From contig QEOQ01000651.1 in NCBI GenBank assembly GCA_010279815.1, forward strand, positions 15,101 through 50,131: a stretch of 35,031 nucleotides of DNA, written 5' to 3'. Of this stretch, positions 1-9,141 are shown piece after piece. This DNA is from Brachionus plicatilis (lineage: Eukaryota; Rotifera; Eurotatoria; Ploima; Brachionidae). Position 1 is the first letter of the stretch; each line of letters opens with the position of its first letter. The notes beneath the pieces are model-generated. The model made no database searches and was not told the origin of the DNA. It worked only from the letters and a program-made list of their open reading frames with translations. A program made the translations under genes and the position numbers.

Positions 1-526
1 CAAACAAATATAATTTGAAAATGAAATTATTTAAATTTTAATGTAATCTTGAAGTCTAAAAAAAGACAAAAAAATCGTCTTTATTTTCATAAAAGATCTC
101 TTTTTTAATATTTTTCTTTTGGATTTAATTTTTTTTTATCATCGCCAAATCTGGCGTAATTTTTAAATAAATAAATAAGGAATGTAACATTTAAATTTTT
201 TAAATAAATTTTTTAATGTTTAAGACAAAATCTTTGTGTTCAAGGATATTTCCAATTGATCATCAACTTCAAGATGTCTAACGTGGATGAATATTTTGTA
301 GAAATAAAAGTTTTTTTTTTCGTTTTTCCTTTTTAATTTTGTTCATTATAAAGTACGCATTATTCTTCCAAATGCATCTAATAAAATCCAAATAAATATC
401 TTTTAAAAAACTAAATTCTATTATCTTTTTTTAGACATGTAGTAAAACAAAAGCATTTCAAAAAAAATAAATGTCAGGTTAAAATGTGTCGAATTTTCTA
501 AATAATTTAAAGAAATGTCATTTAAT

Positions 527-763
527 TTATAGTTATGACCAGTATAAAGATAAGTAATTTTTGTCAAAAAATAACAAAGTCGATAAAAATTTTAAAAAAA
601 TTGATATTTTTACATCATTTTGTTTTATTTTTCAATTTAAATCATAAAAATAAAACAAAATGATGTAAAAATATCAATTTTTTTAAATTTTTATCGTATT
701 TGTTATTTTTTGACAAAAATTACTTATCTTAATTACTTATCAGATGGTCATAACTATAAATTT
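527..763. repeat. Foldback inverted repeat upstream of the receptor gene
   Basis: The left arm (about 527-632) reads back almost exactly as the right arm (about 645-763), with only ~12 bp between them. Shared blocks include TAGTTATGACC at the outer ends and GATAAGTAATTTTTGTCAAA inside. The right arm carries an extra ~14-bp piece (TAATTAAGATAAG region), so it has diverged by an insertion. This looks like a miniature foldback element (inference). Its outer end lies about 55 bp from the start codon of the next gene, so it may form part of that gene's promoter or 5' UTR. Confidence 0.8.
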
Positions 764-818
764 ATTAAGGAATCGATTTATTTTATATTATTTGAATTTT
801 TTTTAAAGGAATTGAAAA

Positions 819-3023
819 ATGAAAAACTTGGTTTTTTTAATTTTAATAGCAACTAGACTTTTTGCCTTGAATGACAACACACTTCGTTTCAAAACCTCAA
901 GATCATTTTATGATACTTTGGTTGAATTTAAAATAAATTCGGGAGAAAAGAATAATCAAATTAATTTTGCACTCTTGGATCCAGAGAAAAATGCATATAA
1001 AATAAATCTTATTCCGAGTAAAGAAATAGAATTGGACGACTCAATTAGTTTCATAACATCAAACAAAAGTTCCAACAAATCAATTGATTTACAATTTTTG
1101 AGCATCAAAGCAATTGATTTTAGATCCAAATTTCTTAAAAAGTTACAACAGAAAATTCAAATTAGCAATACTAATTTTTTTTATTCACATTTCAAAACTT
1201 ACACGAATGGTCCCAAAAAATGTCTAGAATTTAGTCAAGTGTATCTAAATTTTTTCTGGGATGTACAATCTCTTACATTTGCTTTTACTGTTCGCTATTC
1301 TACAAAAACATGTCCGTTTATATTTTCAAACTGTTTTATAGGGCTAGTTCAGTTTAACGGAATGTCGAACACATTCCTAAAAAAAAACAAACTAAACTTC
1401 TTACAAACCAAAAAGACGATAAACTCATCTATTAAATCGTTGCTAATTGATGCTTACAGCATTGACTTGGAAAACTCTTTTTTGGATAATTTTGTCTTTG
1501 AGAAAGTAGAGGAGATTGAACTTAAGGGAAAAATAGGAAAGATGATTTCAATAGAATTAAAAAGTTTGATTTCAATTGACCTAAGTTTGTATAATTTAAA
1601 AGAATTTTTATTTTATAATCCAAATTTAGTAAAAAGTGGCACAAAATTAAAATTTTTAAACATAATCAATAAGGAGTATGATTTTCCAGATGGCGATTTT
1701 TGCTTTTTTAAAAATTTCTACTATTCCAGTGGAGTAAGGACTAATATCGGAGGTTTTATATCCACATGCACATGTACTCTGGCGCTACTGGCGCAAATGA
1801 GTATTGACAATTTAACTTCCCAATCTGTTCTATCAATTTGTGCCGATCCAACAAATAAAATAGATGAATGTCATTTAACCGATAAATTATCTAATTGTGA
1901 ATTGATTAACATTGCAATAAAGTCAAAATTTACTCCTCAAGATTTAATATACAACTCGGAAATTCTTAATCTATTAACGATAACTATGAGCCCATTTTTA
2001 GGCATAATTTCGATAATTACAAATTTAATAAATCTTGCCATTCTATTCAATATTAAAATGAGTGTCAGTTGTGACTCTATTAAATTAATGCTTATCAATA
2101 GTACAATCAGCGTTTTCTATTCAATTATCTACTGCATTCATTTGATGAACAAATGCATTTATACAAATGGAATATTTTGCTCGTCCATTCAAAAAAAAAA
2201 ATATGTTCAACTTTTTGACATCATTTTTGTTGAATTCGGACTGAATGTTCTGAAATTGTGGTCTAATGCGTCGATACTGGGCATATCATGGATACGGCTT
2301 AACTTATTGACAGAAAATAGGCAACCTAAATTTTTCAACAGAATAAGCTTATTTAAAAAGAAAAAAAGATCCAAAGTACTACCTATGGTGTTTTTATTTT
2401 TTATTGGTGTGTTTATTTCTGTTGATAAATTATTTGTTGTTCGTGTGAATGAGCGGTTCTTTGAAATTTATGAGAGAGACTACGAGGAGTTTCCAAACAA
2501 GAACACTTTTATGATCAGGGGGTATCGTGAAGTCGGCTATCATTCAACTATAAATGTCCACTTTTATGGAAAAGTGGCTATAGTATTCTATGCTCTTTTT
2601 TTGTTTAATTTTTTTCTCAATGATCTGGTAATGTATTGCTTACTTTTTGCCATAGACATGTCAGTTCTTTACAACTTGCACAAAAGCATTAGTAGTAAAA
2701 AAAATTTGTCAGAAAAATTGAAAAAAAAGGAAGAGATTGAAATAAAAGACACTGAAATGATGGTAAATTGGACAGTCGGAGTGAATTTGTTTGTGTTCTT
2801 CCTTATTAAGTTTGGCCACTTTGCAGTTTCGTTTTACATATTTGTAAAAAAGCTTTTTTCAAACATGGGTTATCAAAACGTATGCTTTCATTACAGCCGT
2901 GTGTGTTCCAACTACTTAGAATTTAGCGAAGTTTTTTTTGTTCTTTCGAATGCATACTCAATTGTTCTGTTTCGCAATTTGAATAGAAAATTCAGAGAAT
3001 CTTTTGATAGAATTTTTAATTAA
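819..3023 (+). CDS. Seven-transmembrane receptor-like protein with large ectodomain (734 aa, single exon)
   Basis: The protein starts with a signal peptide (residues 1-17, MKNLVFLILIATRLFAL). An ectodomain of ~370 residues follows, with a cysteine cluster near 316-360. Seven hydrophobic segments lie at about 385-410, 421-443, 465-490, 520-541, 585-617, 648-677 and 700-718. The last is followed by NLNRKFRESFDRIF, which looks like the amphipathic helix 8 of rhodopsin-like GPCRs. Cys454, just before TM3, fits the conserved extracellular disulfide. The usual DRY at the end of TM3 is replaced by SWIRL, and NPxxY in TM7 by NAYSIV. I therefore call it a divergent, probably lineage-specific class A-like receptor; ligand and G protein are unknown. 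The ATG at 819 gives the signal peptide and is the natural start. There are no introns in 2.2 kb, which hints at a retrogene or a family of intronless receptors. A distant alternative is an orphan seven-TM protein outside the GPCRs. Confidence 0.8.
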   Translation: MKNLVFLILIATRLFALNDNTLRFKTSRSFYDTLVEFKINSGEKNNQINFALLDPEKNAYKINLIPSKEIELDDSISFITSNKSSNKSIDLQFLSIKAIDFRSKFLKKLQQKIQISNTNFFYSHFKTYTNGPKKCLEFSQVYLNFFWDVQSLTFAFTVRYSTKTCPFIFSNCFIGLVQFNGMSNTFLKKNKLNFLQTKKTINSSIKSLLIDAYSIDLENSFLDNFVFEKVEEIELKGKIGKMISIELKSLISIDLSLYNLKEFLFYNPNLVKSGTKLKFLNIINKEYDFPDGDFCFFKNFYYSSGVRTNIGGFISTCTCTLALLAQMSIDNLTSQSVLSICADPTNKIDECHLTDKLSNCELINIAIKSKFTPQDLIYNSEILNLLTITMSPFLGIISIITNLINLAILFNIKMSVSCDSIKLMLINSTISVFYSIIYCIHLMNKCIYTNGIFCSSIQKKKYVQLFDIIFVEFGLNVLKLWSNASILGISWIRLNLLTENRQPKFFNRISLFKKKKRSKVLPMVFLFFIGVFISVDKLFVVRVNERFFEIYERDYEEFPNKNTFMIRGYREVGYHSTINVHFYGKVAIVFYALFLFNFFLNDLVMYCLLFAIDMSVLYNLHKSISSKKNLSEKLKKKEEIEIKDTEMMVNWTVGVNLFVFFLIKFGHFAVSFYIFVKKLFSNMGYQNVCFHYSRVCSNYLEFSEVFFVLSNAYSIVLFRNLNRKFRESFDRIFN

Positions 3024-3098
3024 TAATTTTAATCAACATAAAAAGCCTTTTTTTAATTAAATATAAATTCAGCTTTAATTGAATTTTTTGATAAATTA

Positions 3099-3104
3099 AA
3101 TAAA
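3099..3104 (+). terminator. Poly(A) signal AATAAA for the seven-TM gene
   Basis: AATAAA lies 75 bp after the stop codon and is followed within ~10 bp by a T-run and TGTTCTGTCCT, as expected for a U/GU-rich downstream element. No closer AATAAA is seen. Confidence 0.55.
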
Positions 3105-3654
3105 TGTAATCTTTTTTTTTTGTTCTGTCCTTGCTAGATTTTGGTAAGACTATCCTTTTAAATAAAAAAATAATAAAATTACCCATGATTATTACCAAAA
3201 ATAATAATAATATTACTTTTGTCCAAATCAATATTCAATCTTTCAATTTCATACAAGATAAAATTGCATTACTCTATGAAAATATTCTAATCTGTCTTGT
3301 CTGGAGTTCGTCATTATGTTAATAAGAGACTTACAGCATGATTAATAAGTTCAACAGAATAATAATAATTTTTTGATAAATGATAATAAAATTATCTTAA
3401 ATACATAATATCTAAAAAATTTAGTACATTTATTTTTTTTTAATGCAAGGTTTGATTTTTGAAAGCCTTGCGATTAAATAAAAAAAGAAAAAATATTTTT
3501 TTCAGTTTGAATATTATTCAGAAAAAATTTTTTATCAGAAAAGTACAAAAACTAGGATAGAAAAAAATGTCAAAATGAAAAAATCGCAAAAAAAAGTAAG
3601 GTTTATTTTTGATCCAAAAGAAAAATTCTACAAAATTTAGAACATAATTTTTTT

Positions 3655-3998
3655 AACATTTAAAATGACCGCCCTTAGCTTTAATACACTCAGCGACACG
3701 TTTTGGCATAGATTCAATAATGTTCTTTACTATGTCACTTGGAACTTTCAAACATTCATCAAAAAGAACACTTTTTAGGTGATCTACTGATGTTAACTTT
3801 GGTTTGACCTTTTTGTGTTCTTTATATGACCATAAATTCTCTATTGGATTAAGATCAGGTTATCTTGGTAACCAAAAGAGGTGCGATATATGTTTTTTTT
3901 AAAACAATCTTGAACGGAATGAGCAGTATCTGAACTAGTCCCATCTTGCTGAAAAGTGATTATTAATCACTTTGTTGTAAACACGAATTTTCTTGAAA
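3655..3998 (-). pseudogene. Tc1-family (DD34E) transposase C-terminal remnant
   Basis: Read on the minus strand, the segment carries the two last catalytic landmarks of a Tc1 transposase. These are FQQDG (second Asp) and PDLNPIENLW (Glu of IEN), followed by a family-typical tail with IIESMPKRVAECIKAKGGH. There are 101 nt between the Asp and Glu codons, one short of the 102 needed for a 34-residue spacing, so this is a DD34E enzyme with a one-base deletion. An in-frame TAA also precedes PDLNP. The N-terminal DNA-binding half is absent, and no terminal inverted repeats could be recognised. It is a dead fragment. Confidence 0.85.
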
Positions 3999-4238
3999 CT
4001 CCTACTTAATCAGCTATTTCTTAATGATAAAACAAATAAATAAATAAATAATGAGACTTTGTTTAATCTTACTACAGCCCAATTATTTACCATCTTTGCG
4101 CCTTAGTTACTTTTTTTTCTACCCACTTTTGTGGAAAAAGCAACGAAATGGTACCACTCAATAAAATCACCGATTTTAAGGCTAAAAATAATTGATGAGT
4201 TGTAGAAAGTTCATGTAAACAATAAAAAAAGTTTGATA

Positions 4239-4330
4239 GGAAAAAATTCCACTTAGAAAAAATTCCGGTAAAAAAAATCCAGTGGAAAAAATTCCACTAA
4301 GAAAAAATTCCGGTGGAAAATTATCCACTC
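4239..4330. repeat. Short tandem array of GGAAAAAATTCC-type motif
   Basis: Two direct ~45-bp copies (4239-4283 and 4284-4330) are each built of three ~15-bp subunits resembling GGAAAAAATTCCACT. The core GGAAAAAATTCC is nearly self-complementary. The array stands out sharply from the surrounding low-complexity DNA. It resembles the subterminal motif arrays found elsewhere in this window (5242-5297, 10385-10500), so it may be one end of a DNA element (inference). Confidence 0.75.
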
Positions 4331-4599
4331 TAAAAATTATAATTACTGATTATTTATTATAAATTATTTCAAAATCAATTTAGTAATTAGATCAACTTTT
4401 TTTTAATAAGAATATGCTAAATCATTTGCTTCTTAAATATCTTATATTTGAGTCTTTAAATTTAACAATCTTGCTATAAATGAATTAAAATTAATCACCT
4501 TGTACCTTTTGAGCCTATAAATAATTGTAAAATACAAATGGAAAATTATCAAAAATTGAAACAAAATTACTTTAAAAAGCTTTAGTTACTTTAAAAAAA

Positions 4600-4731
4600 A
4601 TGGAAAATACCGAGGAAGTCTTCGAATTTTTAGACAATGACAGAACTTCTGTTCATTTTAATTTTGTTAAATTTACACGAAATGAAGATAACCAGGATGG
4701 ATCAATCTGCTTTAGATGCTGCAAATGTTAA
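4600..4731 (+). pseudogene. 43-codon ORF, possibly a FLYWCH-like zinc-finger start
   Basis: An ATG at 4600 opens 43 codons ending at TAA 4729. The stretch FNFVKFTRNEDNQDGSIC, followed by FRCCKC, fits the middle of a FLYWCH zinc finger (aromatic spacing, then C..C with an aromatic residue before it). Base composition is clearly less AT-rich than its flanks, as expected of former coding DNA. FLYWCH domains are common in transposase-like proteins of the MULE group. It lies in the same transposon-rich block as the Ulp1-like fragment at 5418. The identification is weak, and the ORF may instead be chance or a single exon. Confidence 0.35.
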
Positions 4732-5071
4732 TTATAATAAAATATTCTAAAAAAAAATTATTGGCCAATTTTAGTTTTAATTATAAGTGGAATTTTAATA
4801 AACAAATAATCTTTATTTAATAAAAATTTTTACAGATTTTATTTTATAAAGCATAAGACTGTTTAAAAATAAAATTTAAATAACAACTTAAATTAAGGGA
4901 TGATAAAATTCAAAAAAATAGAGTGCACTTATTTCCACGTAATTTGCGCGAAAATAGAATTTTTTTTATCTTACCATAAGTAAAAATATTTTATTTTCAC
5001 GCATGTATCAATTTTAAAGCTGATTATTTTACAGTTGATGGCCTAAAAACTAATGTTAAAAAAATGGTAAA

Positions 5072-5213
5072 GTCTTTTTAAATAATTATAAATATTGTAA
5101 CATTTGTTCTGCTAAATGTGATTCTAGATTTCTTACTTGTGGTTCTTGTAATTGTTTTTTTCATTTAAATCATGTAAATCGAACTTATTTATTTATTTAT
5201 ATAATTAAAGTTT
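5072..5213 (+). pseudogene. Cys/His zinc-binding fragment, PHD/RING-like
   Basis: An open frame contains CNICSAKCDSRF, then LTCGSCNCFFHLNHV, giving the spacing C-x2-C-x3-C-x6-C-x2-C-x1-C-x2-H-x2-H. This is strongly zinc-binding-like. It has no good start and runs out into the AT-rich repeat at 5187, so it is a fragment. It sits between the FLYWCH-like ORF and the Ulp1-like fragment and may derive from the same mobile element (inference). Confidence 0.4.
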
Positions 5214-5225
5214 AAGTCCCATGGA
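5187..5225 (+). repeat. Dispersed (TTTA)n-GTTTAAG motif, copy 1
   Basis: A short TTTA run is followed by AAAGTTTAAGTCCCATGG. The same layout recurs at 6460-6505, 11229-11280 (reverse) and 15430-15492. It probably represents the end of a dispersed repeat. Confidence 0.5.
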
Positions 5226-5241
5226 TAAATTGAAATTTTGG

Positions 5242-5812
5242 TCTAAATACATTTTCCCCACTTTATTTTATTCCCACTGTACATTTTCCCCGCTATACAT
5301 AGCAGTTTTCCAAAAAAAACTTTTTTAATATAATATTTAATGATAAAATTAATTAAACAACAGGAAATAAGTTCAAAATTTAGTAAAAAAAATGACTACC
5401 ATTTTACAATAATTGAATCAAATTTTTTTTCTTTGTTTAATATTTAGGTACATCCAAAATCTTGTAAAAAATTTAAATTTAATCAAAAAGGTGAACGTTT
5501 GTCGCGTTCGAGCTTGATTGAATTTGTATTTAAATGGATCTCTTCCATACGCCAACATTTGAGCATATGCAACACAAAACAGACCACAATCATTTGGACC
5601 TACTTGAGGTTCGACGTTGACTAAACTAACCTTCTGATAATTGCTTTCTGGATACATCATACGAAGAATACGACTAAGATTAGCAAGAAGTTATTAATCC
5701 GGATATTCGGTGGTCATTTAAATAGAATTATTTTTTTTGACTAAACGGGGAAAATGTACAGAAGGAAAAATGTTGAAAGGGAAATTTAATTGTGGGGAAA
5801 ATGCTACTAAAT
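5242..5812. mobile_element. Small DNA element with inverted, motif-rich ends and a Ulp1-like fragment
   Basis: The left end (about 5242-5297) contains CATTTTCCCCAC, then TTCCCAC, then GTACATTTTCCCCG. The right end (about 5741-5812) read in reverse gives CATTTTCCCCAC, two degenerate TTTCC units, then GTACATTTTCCCCG. The ends are thus terminal inverted repeats made of a reiterated ATTTTCCCC motif, with one more unit on the right. The interior carries the peptidase fragment at 5418-5693. Possible flank similarity (CTAAAT on both sides) is not a clean target-site duplication. I infer a decayed DNA transposon, superfamily not determined; Ulp1-type peptidases accompany several DNA transposon groups. 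Confidence 0.65.
5418..5693 (-). pseudogene. Ulp1-like (C48) cysteine peptidase C-terminal fragment
   Basis: The frame reads LLANLSRILRMMYPESNYQ, then VEPQVGPNDCGLFCVAYAQM, then GRDPFKYKFNQARTRQ. Q-x3-NDCGLF with the following small/hydrophobic helix is the classic Ulp1/SENP signature: the Gln forms the oxyanion hole and the Cys of DCG is the nucleophile. The catalytic His and Asp region upstream is missing and a stop (TAA) cuts the frame at the 5' side, so this cannot be an active enzyme. It lies inside the inverted-repeat element 5242-5812 and is best read as a remnant of a transposon-borne peptidase rather than a cellular SUMO protease. Confidence 0.75.
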
Positions 5813-6459
5813 CATAATTTTGAGTTTAATAACCCATTTTGTACATTGATATCATATTATATCTGCTTGCAAAGTTTCTGTCGCTCTTTTAACAATCCAG
5901 TTATTTCACTCAAATTCTCGATAAAAACATTTTTTAGTATTCTCCAAAGAATGAAAACTACAAAAAGGAAAATAACTTTTGCCTTTTCCTCTAGTTTTTC
6001 TTTTAGAAATAAGTTCAAAAGCCTGATCTTGAGATAAGTCATTAGGAATTTATTCAATTACAAACATTTTTTTAATTACAGAGTTATTTTAAAGTTTAAT
6101 TTTAGAGTTTAATTTTTTATTTGTTTATCTGTATCGAACTAGATATATTATTACTTATTTATTTGTTTTATCTGTGCCGAGCTAAAGCTCTTTCAGATTA
6201 AAAAAATAAAATTAAAATTCAAAGAAAAAATAAAATAAAAAACATTAAAATATAATATAATGGACAAATAAAGTAAACATATTGTAAATAATGACAAGTG
6301 CAAAATGTTTAAGTATTTAACAGTTCAAGAAAGAAAGAAGAAAAAGTAAGATAGCAATTACACAATGGAGTCGGGTATTCGACATATCTTAATTCAAAAA
6401 CTGATAAAGCTACATTGGTTTATATAAAGGTAAAATCAAATGTCTTAATTTGATATATT

Positions 6460-6505
6460 ATTTTTATTATTATTTATTGATTTAAGCCTCATAGGCAAAA
6501 TAAAA
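6460..6505 (+). repeat. Dispersed (TTTA)n-TTTAAG motif, copy 2, with A-rich tail
   Basis: TTATTTATTGATTTAAGCC is followed by TCATAGGCAAAAT and a long A-rich tract. It matches the reverse copy at 11229-11280 (AGCCACATAGGCAAA) best. A perfect 14-bp palindrome, CTTCGAATTCGAAG, lies just downstream at 6539-6552. A SINE or LINE 3' end is possible but unproven. Confidence 0.5.
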
Positions 6506-6816
6506 AAAAAAGAAAAAAAAAAAAAGTTAAGTTAAGTTCTTCGAATTCGAAGTTATTCGAAGTTAATTTGATATACAAAACAAGAAAGTAAAAATAAATT
6601 TCAAAGTGGCAATTTTTATTGAACATTATGGGATTAATTAATAATTAATTTTGTTTTTTTTTTGATGGCATACGAGTTTCATTTCAATTATTAATGTATT
6701 AATAAATTAAAAAATGATAAATTTAAATGTAATTGACATTAATTAAAAAAAAAACTAAAATGTTTTTATTTTGTTCCTAAATAAGTATTTTAGTTTTTTA
6801 AATACAAATCATTGTT

Positions 6817-7513
6817 ACCGTAAACCCTTGCGCATAGGCGCAGCAGTTAATACCAAGCCCTACCACTACCGCAATGCGGCTAATCCCAGTCATTTCATGT
6901 AAAAAAAAATTAAAATTGAATTAAAAAGATTTTTCGCGCCTAAGACAGGATCCGGTAATTACCATGTGGTAAACCCAAGAATTTGTCGTTTTACCGCACC
7001 ATAAACTGATTCATAACCACGAAAAAAAAAATTAAAATAAGCATTTAAATGCCGTTATAGGTCGATTTTAATTTATTAAAGTTTCGAAACAACCGCCTGC
7101 GGTAAAATTAAGTTTTTAAGGGAAAAAAAAATATTTTTTAAAAAAAGAAGAATTGCAAAACCAACTTTTTTTAATTTTTTTCTCTTTTTAAAAAATATTT
7201 TTTTTTCCCTTAAAAACTTAATTTTACCGCAGGCGGTTGTTTCGAAACTTTAATAAATTAAAATCGACCTATAACGGCATTTAAATGCTTATTTTAATTT
7301 TTTTTTTCGCGGTTATGAATCAGTTTATGGTGCGGTAAAACGACAAATTCTTGGGTTTACCACATGGTAATTACCGGATCCTGTCTTAGGCGCGAAAAAT
7401 ATTTTTAATTCAATTTTAATTTTTTTTTTACATGAAATGACTGGGATTAGCCGCATTGCGGTAGTGGTAGGGCTTGGTATTAACTGCTGCGCCTATGCGC
7501 AAGGGTTTACGGT
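6817..7513. mobile_element. Near-perfect ~700-bp palindrome (foldback element)
   Basis: The left arm (6817 to about 7147) and the right arm (about 7183-7513) are reverse complements over ~330 bp, with only a handful of differences (for example ACCACG vs ACCGCG, and AAAGATTT vs AAATATTT), around a ~35-bp loop. The arms are far more GC-rich than their surroundings and contain repeated TACCGC/GCGGTA motifs. Ends begin ACCGTAAACCC / GGGTTTACGGT, and weaker symmetry continues outwards through TTTAAATAC. It contains no ORF. I infer a young non-autonomous foldback transposon; the reiterated TACCGC sites could be transposase-binding sites. Confidence 0.9.
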
Positions 7514-7523
7514 ATTTAAAAAT

Positions 7524-8892
7524 ATTATACGCGTTTATTAAAGAGTTCAATGATGACATAACTTTTTATTTGTCTGAAAACACTCTCAACTGTATGAATT
7601 TAAACTTTTGGAAGTTATAAATGAAAATAAATTTTCCTTTAGTTAGCATGTCACTAATGTATTATTTTTGATTAATAAAAAAAGATATTTAATAAAAAGG
7701 TTATTTTGGTTATCAGCATCAGTTAAAATTCAATTTTTTAAAAATTTTCATGTTACCTTGTTTTGACAATTGTCTTTCATTAATTAGTTTTTCGGCAAGT
7801 CTATTCTTCAAAAATTGTAATTTTTTTACACTTGTTTACACAAACTTTTCAAATTTGATTTTTTAGGGTAAAGAATTTAACACTGTAAACAATTTCTTAG
7901 AAAGATATAATTCATTTTCCTTTCTAAATCGTTTTTTTTCAAAATTATTAACATTTTCATTTAAAATTATGAAATTTGATAATGCACCTGCAATCTTCAA
8001 ACCTACAATCAACAATTAATTACTAAATCTACAATCTTCCAATGGTGCTAAATCAAAATTTTGTAAAAAGGCCTTTTCTAATTTTTTTTCAAAAATTAAG
8101 TAATAATGTAATTGAAAAAATCCATTTAACTTATAATCATTTTAAATGTCTGTTTTAATGCTGTTAACTTAATTTACAAAAGAGTCTGTAAATTATTCGA
8201 TAAATCTAAAAGAATTTTAAATTTCTTTTTTTTTGTGAAATTTGAATTTTATTTCAAAAAAAAATATATTGTAATTTACTTATAAATAATTAAACAAATA
8301 AAGCGTTAATCAGTCTTGAAAATAGATAAGGGCACAACCCTATTGTAAAGTCTTGGAATTGGACTTTAGGGATTTAAGCCAAGAAATAAAACGAAACAAT
8401 TTAGTTAATAGTTTATTAAATAGAATCCGAAATTATAACAAGTAGTAGTGGTTTATATAGAAGTTAGAACATGTGCTTTAGCTGCAGTTAATTCAAGATT
8501 AGATCATAAGTAAGACATGTCAAGACTTAGGTCTTAACACTATTGAATAATAGAGTAATAATTTTATAAAAATTAAAAATAGTAATAATTTTATTTTACA
8601 ATTAAAAATCAATAATTTGTATGATTTGAATGATTTTGTGTAAAAAAATAGCTTTTGTAATAATCTTTTAATAATTTCTATTAATTATATTTAATGCTGA
8701 AAAAATTTCACTTTCATTTTAATTAATTAAGAGTAATTTTAATTTAAGAAATTGAAAATCAAAATAGAATAGTTTGACTTTTTGGTGCTTCCACTTTAAA
8801 AATAAATTAAATTTCTAATCCTTTTATTGAAAATAAATCGATTTAAAAGATACAAATAAAATAAATATCAAATTTTTTAACTTAAATTCATA
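7524..8892. other. Gene-free AT-rich stretch
   Basis: No ORF, RNA gene or clear element was seen. One less AT-rich patch (about 8310-8540) includes a hairpin at 8338-8372, with CCCT..AAAGTC pairing with GACTTT..AGGG, and AAGACTTAGGTCTT near 8522. This patch could be a fragment of an LTR or other repeat, but nothing identifies it. Confidence 0.4.
8823..8828 (-). terminator. Candidate poly(A) signal for the EB/CTLD gene
   Basis: AATAAA on the minus strand lies about 315 bp beyond the stop codon at 9142. Other AATAAA-like strings are common in this AT-rich DNA, so the assignment is tentative. Confidence 0.25.
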
Positions 8893-9075
8893 ATATGATC
8901 AGAGCATTTTAAAATGCCTAATTAAATTTCATCAAATGTTTTACATTTTTAAAACATGTCAAAGCTTAATTTCTAAAAAGGATTGAAGTTTTGAAATTTT
9001 AAAAATGCACTGAAATTTAATTATGCATTTAAAACATTTTGAGCAAATTTGAAAAATGAAATTTGATCAAAAATT
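8893..9075. repeat. Foldback repeat, family A, copy in the 3' flank of the EB/CTLD gene
   Basis: The left arm (CATTTTAAAATGCC, then TAATTAAATTTCATCAAATG) pairs with the right arm (ATTTAATTATGCATTTAAAA, then CATTTTGAGC). The same core (ATTTAATTGCGCATCTAAAA / AATTTGATCAAAAATT) occurs in the foldbacks at 13516-13757 and 13845-14045. It may lie in the 3' UTR, where a transcript would fold into a long hairpin. Confidence 0.65.
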
Positions 9076-9141
9076 AAATTTAATTGGGCTAATCAGTCTG
9101 TTAAGGAAAATTAATTTTCTAATGTTTCTTTTGATTATCTT

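Noticed and set aside
244..306. Minus-strand open stretch IHVRHLEVDDQLEISLN
   Set aside because: Short, with no splice acceptor or start. It could be a terminal exon remnant but is not supportable.
3016..3322. Overlapping short ORFs on both strands after the seven-TM gene
   Set aside because: Low-complexity, Lys/Ile/Asn-rich frames typical of chance translation in A/T-rich DNA, with no motif.
5792..6057. ORFs of 66 and 81 codons on opposite strands
   Set aside because: They overlap each other, show no recognisable domain and begin at the right end of the inverted-repeat element.
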